Shown here: piece by piece, positions 10,466 through 19,322 of the stretch | How positions within the stretch are numbered: the first letter of the stretch is position 1 | How the letters are laid out: every line of letters begins with the position of its first letter | Assembly: GCA_022447665.1 (NCBI GenBank) | Contig: JAKVAQ010000004.1 | Span: 95,092 to 137,592, forward strand | Source of the DNA: Crocinitomicaceae bacterium | Lineage (GTDB): Bacteria; Bacteroidota; Bacteroidia; Flavobacteriales_D; Crocinitomicaceae | Length of the DNA stretch: 42,501 bases | Direction: 5' to 3' | The notes under the pieces: model-generated | Seen by the model: only the letters and a program-made list of their open reading frames with translations | Told to the model about the DNA's origin: nothing | Databases searched by the model: none | Position numbers and translations under genes: made by a program

Positions 10466-11755
10466 ATGATGAAAAACCTATTAATCCTTACTATGCTTGC
10501 TGCATGCTCATTAGCATATGCACAAGAATATCATAGATGTTATACTCATGAATCTATGCAGGCCCATGAAGAGGCCTATCCCGGCTATTTAGCACGTGTG
10601 AACGAAACCTTTGAAAGAGCCAAGGCCCATGAAAGCTTTGATCGTTCAACGTTATATACTGTAAAGGTAGTATTTCATGTGGTGTATAATACTCCCGAAG
10701 AGAATCTAGCGGATAGTGTAATTTTAAATCAATTGGATGGTTTAAATGCCGATTATAGAAGGCTTAATGCTGATACGCTTAATTTAAGAGATACTTTTCA
10801 AACTATTGTAGGCGATTCATACATTCAATTTGAATTAGCCACCATAGATCCTGATGGTAATCCAACTACAGGAATAACAAGAACTGAGACCGACGAAACT
10901 TCCTTCCTTGATTTTGGAGGTGGAGGCGGAATCGCTGAAGGTGTTAAATCTACTGCTGGTGGAGGAATAAACCCATGGGATCAAGAACATTATTTGAACA
11001 TTTGGATTTGTGATATGTCATTATTCGGAACTCCATTTGTACTAGGCTATGCTACTCCTCCAGACGGTCTGCCTCATTGGCCGGCTGGTTCTACAGCTGG
11101 TATGAGTGACGGTGTTGTTTTACAGTATGAATTTGTAGGATCCAACAATCCTAATGTTGTTGACCTTGGCTCTGGGCCATTAGATGTACAAGGTAGAACG
11201 TGTACACACGAAGTTGGGCATTATTTAGGCTTAAGACACATATGGGGAGATGGCGACTGCACGCAAGAAGATGGTGTAGATGATACTCCAAATGCAGATG
11301 ATCAATCTAACCAAGATTGCGATATTTCAAAAAACACGTGTACCGATGCAATTGGTGTATTAGGCGATTTGCCTGATATGGTGGAAAATTACATGGACTA
11401 TTCAGCTGAAACTTGTCAAAACTCCTTTACGCTTGGCCAAATTGATTTAATGCGTGGGGTTCTTGAGGTAGAACGTATAGAGCTTATAAACTTCAATCCT
11501 GTTTTAGGCATCCCTTCACAACCACAACCACAATGGACTGTATATCCAAATCCTTCTAGTGGTGAAAACATTACGATTTCAGGATTATCTGGAGAAGAAA
11601 GCAAGGTTGAGGTTTACAATGAAGCAGGGAAATTGATTAAAGAATTTGTTACTCATGACGAACTCTTAAACTTTGAGCTTGAGTCTAAAGGTATTTTCAT
11701 TGTTAAGGTACTCGAAGCAGGAAATACCTCCGTAAAGCTTCTGATTATTATATAG
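10466..11755 (+). CDS. Secreted M43-family zinc metalloprotease with T9SS sorting domain
   Basis: The 429-residue protein starts with a Sec signal peptide ending at about AYAQ (residue 20). The metzincin zinc site is HEVGHYLGLRH: His248, catalytic Glu249, His252 and His258. It is followed by the M43-like cluster of cysteines and a Met-turn region with MVENYMDYSAETC. This pattern fits the pappalysin/cytophagalysin family (M43), which cut extracellular proteins. The C-terminal 75 residues (VYPNPSSGENITISG onwards) form a T9SS type A sorting domain, so the enzyme should pass the outer membrane through the gliding-linked secretion system. The stop is immediately adjacent to the stop of the convergent pseudogene at 11756, leaving no room for a terminator. 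Confidence 0.9.
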   Translation: MMKNLLILTMLAACSLAYAQEYHRCYTHESMQAHEEAYPGYLARVNETFERAKAHESFDRSTLYTVKVVFHVVYNTPEENLADSVILNQLDGLNADYRRLNADTLNLRDTFQTIVGDSYIQFELATIDPDGNPTTGITRTETDETSFLDFGGGGGIAEGVKSTAGGGINPWDQEHYLNIWICDMSLFGTPFVLGYATPPDGLPHWPAGSTAGMSDGVVLQYEFVGSNNPNVVDLGSGPLDVQGRTCTHEVGHYLGLRHIWGDGDCTQEDGVDDTPNADDQSNQDCDISKNTCTDAIGVLGDLPDMVENYMDYSAETCQNSFTLGQIDLMRGVLEVERIELINFNPVLGIPSQPQPQWTVYPNPSSGENITISGLSGEESKVEVYNEAGKLIKEFVTHDELLNFELESKGIFIVKVLEAGNTSVKLLIII

Positions 11756-12980
11756 TTACCAAATACGGTAATCCAATTCTTTATTTTGAATTCTTGAGGT
11801 AGGCACTTGTAATCCATTTGAAAGTCGACTTACCTCTTGAGTTACGTATGCTTGCAATTCAGAAATTGTAATTGCCTTGTCTTTGTTTATGTCTGCATTA
11901 TTATTGTTTAAGGCGTCTATCAAGCAAAATGTAAACAAACCATTTTCGTATTTACTACTTTCAATTGCTAATTCAGCACCCCCTGAACTTGAAATTACGA
12001 TAGCGCCAGTACCCCTTCTCAAATCTGTGAAGAGCGATTTCATCAATTTATTCGTGTTAGAAAACCTAAAGGATCCTCTTTAAAAGCAACAACAATCCCA
12101 ACATTCCTAAAGTCCCAATCCCTTGGATCCTCGTCTTTCTTATTCTCTCTTCGTTCCACTTCATCCTTATCGAGTTCTCCAGAGTGGCAAGTGTCTAAGA
12201 TCAAGAGTTTCTTTAATGCCTTTATTCCATCCAATAAATCTTCAATCTTCTCATAAGGAATACCGCGCTCGGCAGGATGCTGAAAATCAATATCGTGAGA
12301 TGCAAAATAATAATCAAATTTCTCATCTAAAACACCGTGACCAGCAACAAAAACTAAAACCAAATCATCTACCTCAGCCTGTGATAGAAAGGTTTTAAAT
12401 TAATTTCAGTATCGTCCAAATAACCAGAGGTACTTGAGTTTTGAGTTCTTGTTATCGCATAGAAATTTGAAGTATTATATTCAGAGGTATTACCAAAAAT
12501 TTGACCTTCCGACTGCTGATAAAAATTAGGTAAGTAATCAGTGCGATTACCCATTTCACAAATACCGGCTTCAGCATTCCCATCTAAATCTAACAGCCCA
12601 AAATACCTATCCAAATAATAACCAGGAGCAAAACTTTCTAACCAAATCAAATTATCTGGATTGATGAGAATTAAGTTTTTACACGGCTTGTAAGCTCCTG
12701 GGGAGAATGAACTAGTGGAATTAATATTGGTTTGAGTTTCAAAATAGAAAGCACTTCCAATAGTGTCATTTGTAAATGATGTTCTAGCTTCCAATCCGTC
12801 GAAATGAACGAATTCAGCTCGTGCTGTTAGGTAATTACTAAAAGTATCAATTAAAGTAACACTCTACAATAAGGTCGCTTCGCCTTTTTCCATTGCTTCT
12901 TCATGGTCATAAGGAATGTCACTTTTACCGCAGGATGCAAAAAGTATTATCAGTGCTATAAGATAGAAACTCCTATTCAT
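11756..12980 (-). pseudogene. Lipoprotein/caspase chimera, broken
   Basis: From 12980 the frame starts as a lipoprotein (lipobox FASC, Cys at residue 17) of unknown family. It is cut by an in-frame TAG at 12864-12866 (ATLL*SVTLID, one C-to-T step from Gln). The frame continues to about 12400 and then passes abruptly into the second half of a C14 caspase domain. The caspase part has the His box VAGHGVLDE and the Cys box LLILDTCHSGE, and its end (ELDYRIW) resembles the tail of WD40-caspase proteins of Bacteroidota. The first half of the caspase fold is missing. Two one-base losses in homopolymers, A5 to A4 near 12397 and T5 to T4 near 12080, restore the frame if corrected. Its start overlaps the upstream gene by 8 bases. 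Confidence 0.75.
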
Positions 12981-13713
12981 AGTAAATCTTCCTTTTTGAC
13001 GTTAAATCGGTTGTAGACAGTATATGATAACTAAAATTCACTTCTACCCTCAACATGTTAGCCAATACTCTTTCTTGACTCCTATTTGTTCTTGACAGTG
13101 CACGAATAGCAACATTTAAATTGTTTACCGTTTTACCTAATCCGATAAATCGATCCCAATGGCCCCCACTATTGTATAAAACTCCATTAAAATGGTCATC
13201 TCCATAATCTACCCCTCCATTATAAATCTCTTCATTTCCCAAAGTATGTTGAACTCCAGGTGCCTGAAAATCCCTGTTTTGAACTACGTTCCCAATAAAA
13301 CCAGCTGTGAGATAAAGACTATTTGCTTTTTTGAAAAAACGCCAGGTGAAGAATAATGGAATTCGAATAGAATGGCTCCCTACGACCCTTTCTGAATAAT
13401 ACTCGTTCTGAAATACGTAAACGCTTCGATATAAGGAATATTGGGGTTCAATATTAAAGGTCCACTTTCTTACAGCAAAAGTGGCTATAGTTCCAAAAGA
13501 AAATCCGTTAAAAACATATGATCTGAATATCAGTCCTGACTCAGGTAGCGCCTCATTATAGGTGAAATAGGAATTGTCGGGCTTATAAGAAGCAGCACCA
13601 TAATTGGTAAATTGATAGGCATTAAACCCTCCTGCTACACCAACTCGTAGTTCCTGATTTTGTCCATAAACCTGAAAACACATTCATAACGATATGATGA
13701 TGATTAGCCTCAT
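12973..13713 (-). pseudogene. Outer-membrane beta-barrel-like protein with stop in the signal peptide
   Basis: The likely start is the ATG at 13713, giving MRLIIIISL, then TGA (13684-13686), then MCFQVYGQNQELRVGVAGG. Read through, this is a normal signal peptide ending at YGQ, so the TGA (one step from TGG) interrupts the gene at codon 10. After it the frame is intact for 236 residues. That part has alternating aromatic/polar strands (WTFNIEPQYSLYRSVYVF, LRVEVNFSYHI), consistent with a small barrel or PorT-like fold. A start at the internal ATG 13683 would leave a truncated signal peptide. The gene overlaps its upstream neighbour by ATGA and the downstream one by 8 bases, so the three were probably translated as one operon. 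Function unknown. Confidence 0.6.
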
Positions 13714-14328
13714 TTTCCTCTATAGAAATAATAGCGTAGTCCGCCAAAATATCCTATCTCTATTGGTTCCTTTTGTAAAAGTTTATTTGTAATTTCATAA
13801 GTTCCTGTTAAATGAATGTACATTGGAAACCTTGCTACCCTGATTCTCAAAAACTCTAAGGACACGTGATATCTTACTGTACTGGTTTCAGAAAATAAAT
13901 CTCGTTTATAATGATACCCTAAACCATATTCTGATAGTAGATAAAAGCTTACTATTCTTCCTTTTTTTGCAATAAAAGGATTAAAAAGAGTTCCCATTAG
14001 GTCATGCTCACCTTGAGCTACTTGGGTATAATGCAAACCAACCGATTTCATTTCAGTCCTTCTTTTGTCTTTCAGAGCTAGCTTGAGTTTTCTTTGATTC
14101 AGAATTAAATAATTATAGCCAATATCCTTGAGCAGTGAGTGTTTCAAATGCTGGAGTGGTTTGAGAATTTCCAACTCCCAATGAAATGCAATGTTTTGAA
14201 CGTAAATCTGGTGCCACATAAGATTTATCATACTTCTGATCTACCGAAGTTGATGCAACACCACCATCAACCTGTCCAAAAACAGGTGATAAGGTTAGGA
14301 AGGTTAGTAACGAGAGTAGGATTCTCAT
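13710..14328 (-). pseudogene. Outer-membrane barrel-like protein with one frameshift
   Basis: The gene starts at 14328 with a clear signal peptide (MRILLSLLTFLTLSPVFGQ). About 60 residues on, the frame runs into a TAA (TAQGYWL*), while the adjacent frame continues from about 14150 as DIGYNYLILNQRKLKL to the stop at 13710. A single indel near 14105-14150 therefore splits the gene. The second part has barrel-like strands (IVSFYLLSEYGLGYHY, IGYFGGLRYYFYRG). It is the first gene of the minus-strand operon with 12973-13713 and 11756-12980. It is divergent from the sigma factor gene, with about 170 AT-rich bases between them. The family was not recognised. Confidence 0.6.
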
Positions 14329-14501
14329 TTCAATACCAAAATAAAAAAATCAACGGTAACCACCATCTAATTTTCTTATTTATTAAAATTCAAGGTTTTA
14401 GATTAATGTAAAGACAATCTTGAAGATTTTTTTGCGTATTAAATAAAAAGGAGGGTTACCTTTTTTTCTTTCTAACATATAAGGAGTAGAATACGCAGTT
14501 A

Positions 14502-15065
14502 ATGACCGACAAGAAGATTATATCCTTAATTAGAAATGGCAATAGAAACAGGGCCATCAAGGAATTATATGGTCTATACCCAAAAGTTAAAAAAGGGGTC
14601 TTGTCGAACGGTGGAACCGAAGATGATGCACGTGAGGTATTCCATGATAGTCTAGTGCTTTTAATTGAGAAAATCGAAAAACCAGATTTTGAATTAACCT
14701 CAAAGCTTAGCACATTCTTGTATGGAATTAACCACTTTAAGTGGATGAACGAAATGCGAAAGCAACAAAAAAGTCCAGAAACTAGATGGAACGATGCCAT
14801 TCAAGTAAAAGCTGAAGAGGTAGATTACGATGAAGAGAGAGATGAATTGCTGAAGAGTCTAGCTAAAGTACTAAACACCGTAAGCGATAAATGCAAGAAA
14901 ATAATTACACTGTTCTACTACCAAAAAAAGAAAATGACAGAAATTGCAGTGGAACTAGAGTTTAGTTCTGTGAATTCAGCGAAAACACAGAAGTATAAAT
15001 GCATGGAACGAGCAATTAAATTGGGAAGAGAGCTAGTAAAAGACAAGTCAGAGGTAAGCCTATGA
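14502..15065 (+). CDS. RNA polymerase sigma-70 family (ECF-type) sigma factor
   Basis: The 187-residue protein has region 2 at about residues 25-95 (EDDAREVFHDSLVLLIEKI...LSTFLYGINHFKWMNEMRK). Region 4 lies at about residues 120-180 (SDKCKKIITLFYYQKKKMTEIAVELEFSS), with a helix-turn-helix that would read the -35 region. This is the short two-domain form typical of ECF sigma factors. It overlaps the downstream gene by ATGA (15062-15065), which is the common sigma/anti-sigma arrangement, so it is probably held inactive by that product. Its regulon is not visible, but the divergent barrel/caspase operon is an obvious candidate. Confidence 0.85.
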   Translation: MTDKKIISLIRNGNRNRAIKELYGLYPKVKKGVLSNGGTEDDAREVFHDSLVLLIEKIEKPDFELTSKLSTFLYGINHFKWMNEMRKQQKSPETRWNDAIQVKAEEVDYDEERDELLKSLAKVLNTVSDKCKKIITLFYYQKKKMTEIAVELEFSSVNSAKTQKYKCMERAIKLGRELVKDKSEVSL

Positions 15066-16111
15066 GAAATGATTTACAATTTTTAGAAGAGGTAGACAAT
15101 TATTTGTCCGGAAGTATGAATTCTTCTGAGAAACTTGCTTTTGAAAACACCATCAATCAAAACGCGGAGTTGAAGGAAGTTTTTGAAACGCAAAGAGATT
15201 TAATTGATGCTGCAAAAAGAAAAGCTCTTTTGGCAGAAATAGAATCAGTTGCTGCAGGTTTCCATGGCACATCTTGGATCGCAGCAAACGCGAAATGGAT
15301 TCTCTCTGTTTTAGTTGTTGGAGCCATTGCCGTTTCCGCTATTTTTATCTTCTCGGTAGAAGAAAACAATATGGCTTCTAATAGTCATGAACCACTCGGG
15401 GATACTACCAATAAACTAGTTTCGGGCGTTAATTTTGACACAAATGAAACGGAAAAGATCTCTATCCCTGAAGGTGTTACACCCGTTGACAATCAAGAGG
15501 AAGAAGAGCCAGATTTCACCTTCTTCCCCGTAAGTAATGACTTGTCCTTCTTCCCTACTTTTAGGGAATTCAACCGATTAAAATTTGAGGATCAAAGCCA
15601 TAGCCAAGTAGAAGAATCACAAGTGGATTACACGGTTGTTCAATCAAAAAAAATAAATACAAAAATCTATAACCGTTCGGCTTCTTTTCCTGATGGTAAT
15701 CTTGAATTAAAAACATTCGTAAACAAGAATTTAAAATATCCACTCGAAGCAGCGTCAAAGAATATCGAAGGAAACGTAAAGGTAGATTTCATAGTTGACC
15801 AAGAAGGAAATATCTCTGAGGTCACTGCTCAATGCTTTAACTTGAATAAAGCTAATGGCGACTTTTCTGAGCCCTTCTCCGCTGTTCAAATGTTTTTTAA
15901 CAAGAAGGTTTCTAGAGCTTTTGAAGAAGAGGCTTTGCGCATGATGGAATTGATGCCAATTTGGACCTATGCAACGAACAATCGCGGTAAGGCAATTGTT
16001 AGTGAAGTAAGATTATATTTTGATTTCAATTATCCTTCAGAGACCATCGTATATCAATTGGAAGAATCTACCGAAAAGAAAGAAAAGTTCGGTGGATTTA
16101 AGTATGAGTAA
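15062..16111 (+). CDS. Membrane anti-sigma-like protein with periplasmic TonB C-terminal domain
   Basis: The 349-residue protein has an N-terminal cytoplasmic segment of about 75 residues (LEEVDNYLSGSMNSSEKLAF) like the short anti-sigma regions of Bacteroidota. A single transmembrane helix follows at about 77-97 (WILSVLVVGAIAVSAIFIF). After an acidic linker comes a TonB C-terminal-like domain at about 215-320 (LKTFVNKNLKYPLEAAS... GNVKVDFIVDQEGNISEV). Such domains contact TonB-box proteins or act as energy-transducer-like sensors. The overlap with the sigma gene suggests it binds and controls that factor, passing an envelope signal inward. Anti-sigma function is inferred from position and topology. 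Confidence 0.7.
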   Translation: MRNDLQFLEEVDNYLSGSMNSSEKLAFENTINQNAELKEVFETQRDLIDAAKRKALLAEIESVAAGFHGTSWIAANAKWILSVLVVGAIAVSAIFIFSVEENNMASNSHEPLGDTTNKLVSGVNFDTNETEKISIPEGVTPVDNQEEEEPDFTFFPVSNDLSFFPTFREFNRLKFEDQSHSQVEESQVDYTVVQSKKINTKIYNRSASFPDGNLELKTFVNKNLKYPLEAASKNIEGNVKVDFIVDQEGNISEVTAQCFNLNKANGDFSEPFSAVQMFFNKKVSRAFEEEALRMMELMPIWTYATNNRGKAIVSEVRLYFDFNYPSETIVYQLEESTEKKEKFGGFKYE

Positions 16112-16127
16112 AACCCACGTTTTTAGG

Positions 16128-16135
16128 TAAATTTG
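16128..16135 (+). promoter_or_regulatory. -7 box for the haem A synthase gene
   Basis: TAAATTTG followed by CAGC lies 4 bases before the ATG at 16140, an exact TAnnTTTG match. Transcription from it would give a leaderless or nearly leaderless mRNA. No -33 TTG stands out. Confidence 0.5.
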
Positions 16136-16139
16136 CAGC

Positions 16140-17174
16140 ATGGAAATTTCGACTTCCAAAGGGTACCGTAGATTTGCTTGGATAACACTAGTACTTATCT
16201 TCTTAGTAATCATTGCTGGTAGTGTTGTGAGAACTACTGGTTCTGGGATGGGTTGTCCTGATTGGCCTAAGTGTTTCGGTAAAATAATCCCTCCAACTTG
16301 TGCATGTGAACTTCCCGATAATTACAAAGAACATTACGGTGAGTACCGGGTAAAAAAGGCAGAAAGATTTGCAAATCTCCTAGAGTCAATAGGCTTTGAA
16401 GAAGAGGCTGAAGCCTTACGCAACGACCCTAATCTTTCGAAAGAAGAAGACTTTAACGCTACCAAAACTTGGTTCGAATATGTGAATAGATTGGTAGGGT
16501 TTTTAGCTGGAAATGCCGTGTTAATTCTATTGATATGGACCATTATTCGCTATCGAAAGTATCGCAAACTTCTATTCCTTACCTTCTTAAATCTTGTACT
16601 TATGGGATTCGAAGCATGGTTTGGTTCCATTGTAGTAGCTACTAATCTTGTGCCCTGGACCATCACCTTGCACATGTTCTTTGCGTTAGTGATTGTTGGA
16701 ATTCAGGTTAGAATTATTCTTCTCGCCAAAGGAGACACCCTCAAAATTATTGATGTTTCTAAAACCTTTAAACGCTTATTTGTAGCTGCCCTTATTCTCA
16801 CTTTTATCCAAATAATCATGGGATCTCAAGTACGCCAAGAAGTAGACTTTATGGTGAAAGAGGGTATGGATCGTGCTATGTGGATTGATAACATGCTAGG
16901 CGATTTTTATTTTCACCGCTCGTTTTCTTGGGCATTACTGATTCTTAATGGAGTGCTTTGGTATATGAACTATCTAAAGAATACCGGAATCAAAGCCATG
17001 AATTGGATTATTGGACTAATCCTTATCGAGTTCATTACTGGAATCTTATTCTCCTATGCGGGTATGCCGGCCTTTGGTCAGCCTGTCCATCTCTTAAGTG
17101 CATCAGTACTATTAGGAATTCAGTTTTATGTACTAGGCCAATTGCAAGCTAAGACTACTTCAACCATTGAATAG
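16140..17174 (+). CDS. ctaA: Haem A synthase (COX15/CtaA family)
   Basis: The 344-residue protein has eight predicted transmembrane segments and the family signature GSVVRTTGSGMGCPDWPKC at about residues 26-44. It converts haem O to haem A for aa3-type cytochrome oxidase in the inner membrane. Family histidines are visible in TLHMFFAL, FHRSFSWALL and VHLLSASV. At the first site, EYVNRLVG, an Asn stands where many relatives have His after the conserved Glu-Tyr; this may be a lineage feature. A cytoplasmic or periplasmic insert with CACELPDNYKEHYGEY follows the first helix. The ctaB and cox genes are not in the window. Confidence 0.9.
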   Translation: MEISTSKGYRRFAWITLVLIFLVIIAGSVVRTTGSGMGCPDWPKCFGKIIPPTCACELPDNYKEHYGEYRVKKAERFANLLESIGFEEEAEALRNDPNLSKEEDFNATKTWFEYVNRLVGFLAGNAVLILLIWTIIRYRKYRKLLFLTFLNLVLMGFEAWFGSIVVATNLVPWTITLHMFFALVIVGIQVRIILLAKGDTLKIIDVSKTFKRLFVAALILTFIQIIMGSQVRQEVDFMVKEGMDRAMWIDNMLGDFYFHRSFSWALLILNGVLWYMNYLKNTGIKAMNWIIGLILIEFITGILFSYAGMPAFGQPVHLLSASVLLGIQFYVLGQLQAKTTSTIE

Positions 17175-17284
17175 CCGAGATAGCTACTTCCTATTATGAA
17201 TGGTATACTACCATCATTTTTCAATAAACAATCCCCAATTTTCTTCGTTATTTATCGTTAAAGACTCGTAATTTAGTTAATGAA

Positions 17285-19210
17285 ATGAAAAAATGGTCAA
17301 CTATAGTATTCTGTTGTCTCATTGTATTATGCAATGAAGTGTTGGCCCAAGAAATGATTTGTAAGGGACATTGTTCTCATCATATTTCTGCAGAACAACT
17401 TATGTATAGCTTCAGGGATGAGGCAAATTCAAGAGCTTTAACAGGGGATTATGATGTTAAATACCATAGATTAGAATGGCAAGTAGACCCTTCACTGCTC
17501 TACATCAATGGAACAGTAACCACTTATTTCGAAGCAAAAAAAGACGATTTCACCGATTTGTTTTTCGACTTCTCTGACTCCTTAGATATCATCTCAGTAT
17601 CCTATCACGGAGCTCCTGTAGCTGCAAGCCAGCCAGGCGATAACTTTCTAGAAATTAATCTCCCTGCAGCAATTAACACCGGTGATTTGGACTCCGTAAC
17701 TATCGTATACGAAGGACGGCCGAATTCTGGAGGGCTAGGTAACTTCAAAGTAGGTGTTCACGGTCCAACAGGAGAACCTGTTTTATGGACATTATCCCAA
17801 CCATATGGCTCGAGAGAATGGTGGCCATGTAAACAAAACTTGAACGATAAAATTGACTCCATTGATGTTATCGTCACTACGCCTAGTCTCTATAGTACAG
17901 GATCTAATGGTCTATTAATTCGAGATGAAATTATCGGAGCTAATCGTATCATGCACTGGCGCCATCGCTACAAAATACCTGCTTATCTCATAGCCATTGC
18001 TGTGGCCGAATACACTACGTATTATCATACGGTCGATTTACCAAGCGGTGATACGGTAATGGTAATGAACATGATTTACGAAGAGAAACTTACCCCATGG
18101 TTAGAACGCACACAAGTAACAGAAGACTATCTTGTTTATTACAGCGAACTCTTCGGTCCATATCCATTTCACAAGGAGAAATATGGTCACGTAAACTTCT
18201 CATGGGGAGGAGGAATGGAACACCAAACCATGAGTTTTATGGGGGGAGCGTCTAAAGTATTAATCGCACATGAACTTGTTCACCATTGGTTTGGAAATAA
18301 AGTCACCTGTGGTAGTTGGCATGACCTTTGGCTCAATGAGGGCTTTGCTACTTACCTAACCGAACTTACCATTGAAAAATTTGAATCAGAGGAAGATTGG
18401 CAAACCCACAAAGAAAATTACAATACTTCTGTAACAAGTTTGGGAAATGGCTCAGTTTACATACCGGATACTACCAACGTTGGTAGAATGTTCAACTTCC
18501 GTTTAACCTATCAAAAAGGTTCTATATTGCTAAGAATGTTACGCTGGAAAATTGGCGATGAAGCCTTTTTCCAAGGCATGTACAATTATGTTAACGATCC
18601 CGCTCTTTCTTTCGGCTATGCGTTGAGTGAAGATTATATAGCGCACATGGAGGCGGCATCAGGGGAAGATTTAACGGAATTTTTTGATGACTGGCTTTAC
18701 GGTGAAGGTTACCCGGCATATACCGCTGATGCTTTCCAAGATGGTGGCGAACTACGTGTTTATTTATATCAGGGAACATCTCACCCATCGGTCGATTTTT
18801 ATGAAATGCCTGTACCGCTTTATTGCGCAGGAGATGGTCAAGACACTACTTACCGCTTAGATCATACCTTCACCGGACAGTATTACGAACTTGAGGTGCC
18901 GTTTAAAATTGACAGCATTGCAATCGACCCTACTTATTATCTTCTCTCTGGCAATAACCAAGTCAACTTTAATCAGAAAGTTAATTTTATAGAGCTTTAT
19001 CCGAATCCAACTACAGATATTATTAACCTCAACTCTTCCGATATGGTTACTGAGGTTTTAATTTATACTGTTGATGGTCGCTTGGTTTACAACTCCAATG
19101 AAGAGTTTATTTCTAAGACTATTTCAATGGAAAATTTTGCCGTTGGCGCCTATTTGGTGAAAGTAACTTCTCAAGCCCGTGAAGAAGTCTTTAGAGTAGT
19201 TAAACAATAG
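17285..19210 (+). CDS. Secreted M1-family aminopeptidase with T9SS sorting domain
   Basis: The 641-residue protein has a signal peptide ending at about VLAQ. An N-terminal beta-domain (residues about 55-250) precedes the catalytic thermolysin-like domain. That domain carries the exopeptidase motif as GGGMEH (GAMEN variant) and the zinc site HELVHHW (His329, Glu330, His333) with the third ligand in NEGFATY about 18 residues on. The C-terminal 80 residues (ELYPNPTTDIINLNS onwards) form a T9SS sorting domain, placing it outside the cell or on the surface. It is shorter than four-domain M1 enzymes because the C-terminal helical domain is replaced by the sorting domain. The likely role is degradation of exogenous peptides. 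A structured repeat follows the stop by 5 bases. Confidence 0.92.
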   Translation: MKKWSTIVFCCLIVLCNEVLAQEMICKGHCSHHISAEQLMYSFRDEANSRALTGDYDVKYHRLEWQVDPSLLYINGTVTTYFEAKKDDFTDLFFDFSDSLDIISVSYHGAPVAASQPGDNFLEINLPAAINTGDLDSVTIVYEGRPNSGGLGNFKVGVHGPTGEPVLWTLSQPYGSREWWPCKQNLNDKIDSIDVIVTTPSLYSTGSNGLLIRDEIIGANRIMHWRHRYKIPAYLIAIAVAEYTTYYHTVDLPSGDTVMVMNMIYEEKLTPWLERTQVTEDYLVYYSELFGPYPFHKEKYGHVNFSWGGGMEHQTMSFMGGASKVLIAHELVHHWFGNKVTCGSWHDLWLNEGFATYLTELTIEKFESEEDWQTHKENYNTSVTSLGNGSVYIPDTTNVGRMFNFRLTYQKGSILLRMLRWKIGDEAFFQGMYNYVNDPALSFGYALSEDYIAHMEAASGEDLTEFFDDWLYGEGYPAYTADAFQDGGELRVYLYQGTSHPSVDFYEMPVPLYCAGDGQDTTYRLDHTFTGQYYELEVPFKIDSIAIDPTYYLLSGNNQVNFNQKVNFIELYPNPTTDIINLNSSDMVTEVLIYTVDGRLVYNSNEEFISKTISMENFAVGAYLVKVTSQAREEVFRVVKQ

Positions 19211-19215
19211 CTTTT

Positions 19216-19285
19216 GGCCACCCGGGCAGGCTATTCGCTATAGTCCCGTTTAGTCGGGAGCTGCCGCTTCTATCCTTGGCGGAAA
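19216..19285 (+). repeat. Structured ~70-base intergenic repeat, copy 1
   Basis: This begins 5 bases after the aminopeptidase stop with GGCCACCCGGGC and ends with ATCCTTGGCGGAAA. It has an apical hairpin (TCCCG/CGGGA around TTTAGT) between conserved flanks containing CTATAG and GCTGCCG. The same architecture recurs at 23968-24040 with a different apical stem, so the pairing rather than the exact bases is kept. It could act as a transcription terminator or be a REP-like mobile palindrome. Confidence 0.75.
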
Positions 19286-19322
19286 TCTTGACTCTCATTC
19301 ATCTATTCACTAATTTACTGGC

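Noticed and set aside
11756-12980. Active caspase-based phage defence or cell-death system
   Set aside because: The front half of the caspase fold is absent and the gene has a stop codon and two frameshifts. No adjacent defence genes were seen.
13684-13686. TGA read as selenocysteine in the barrel-like protein
   Set aside because: The codon lies inside the signal peptide, where a selenocysteine would serve no redox role, and no stem-loop suited to a SECIS follows. A Trp-to-stop change is simpler.
14456-14800. 114-residue minus-strand ORF across the sigma factor gene
   Set aside because: It is the antisense shadow of sigma region 2, with an unlikely composition and no homology that I recognise.
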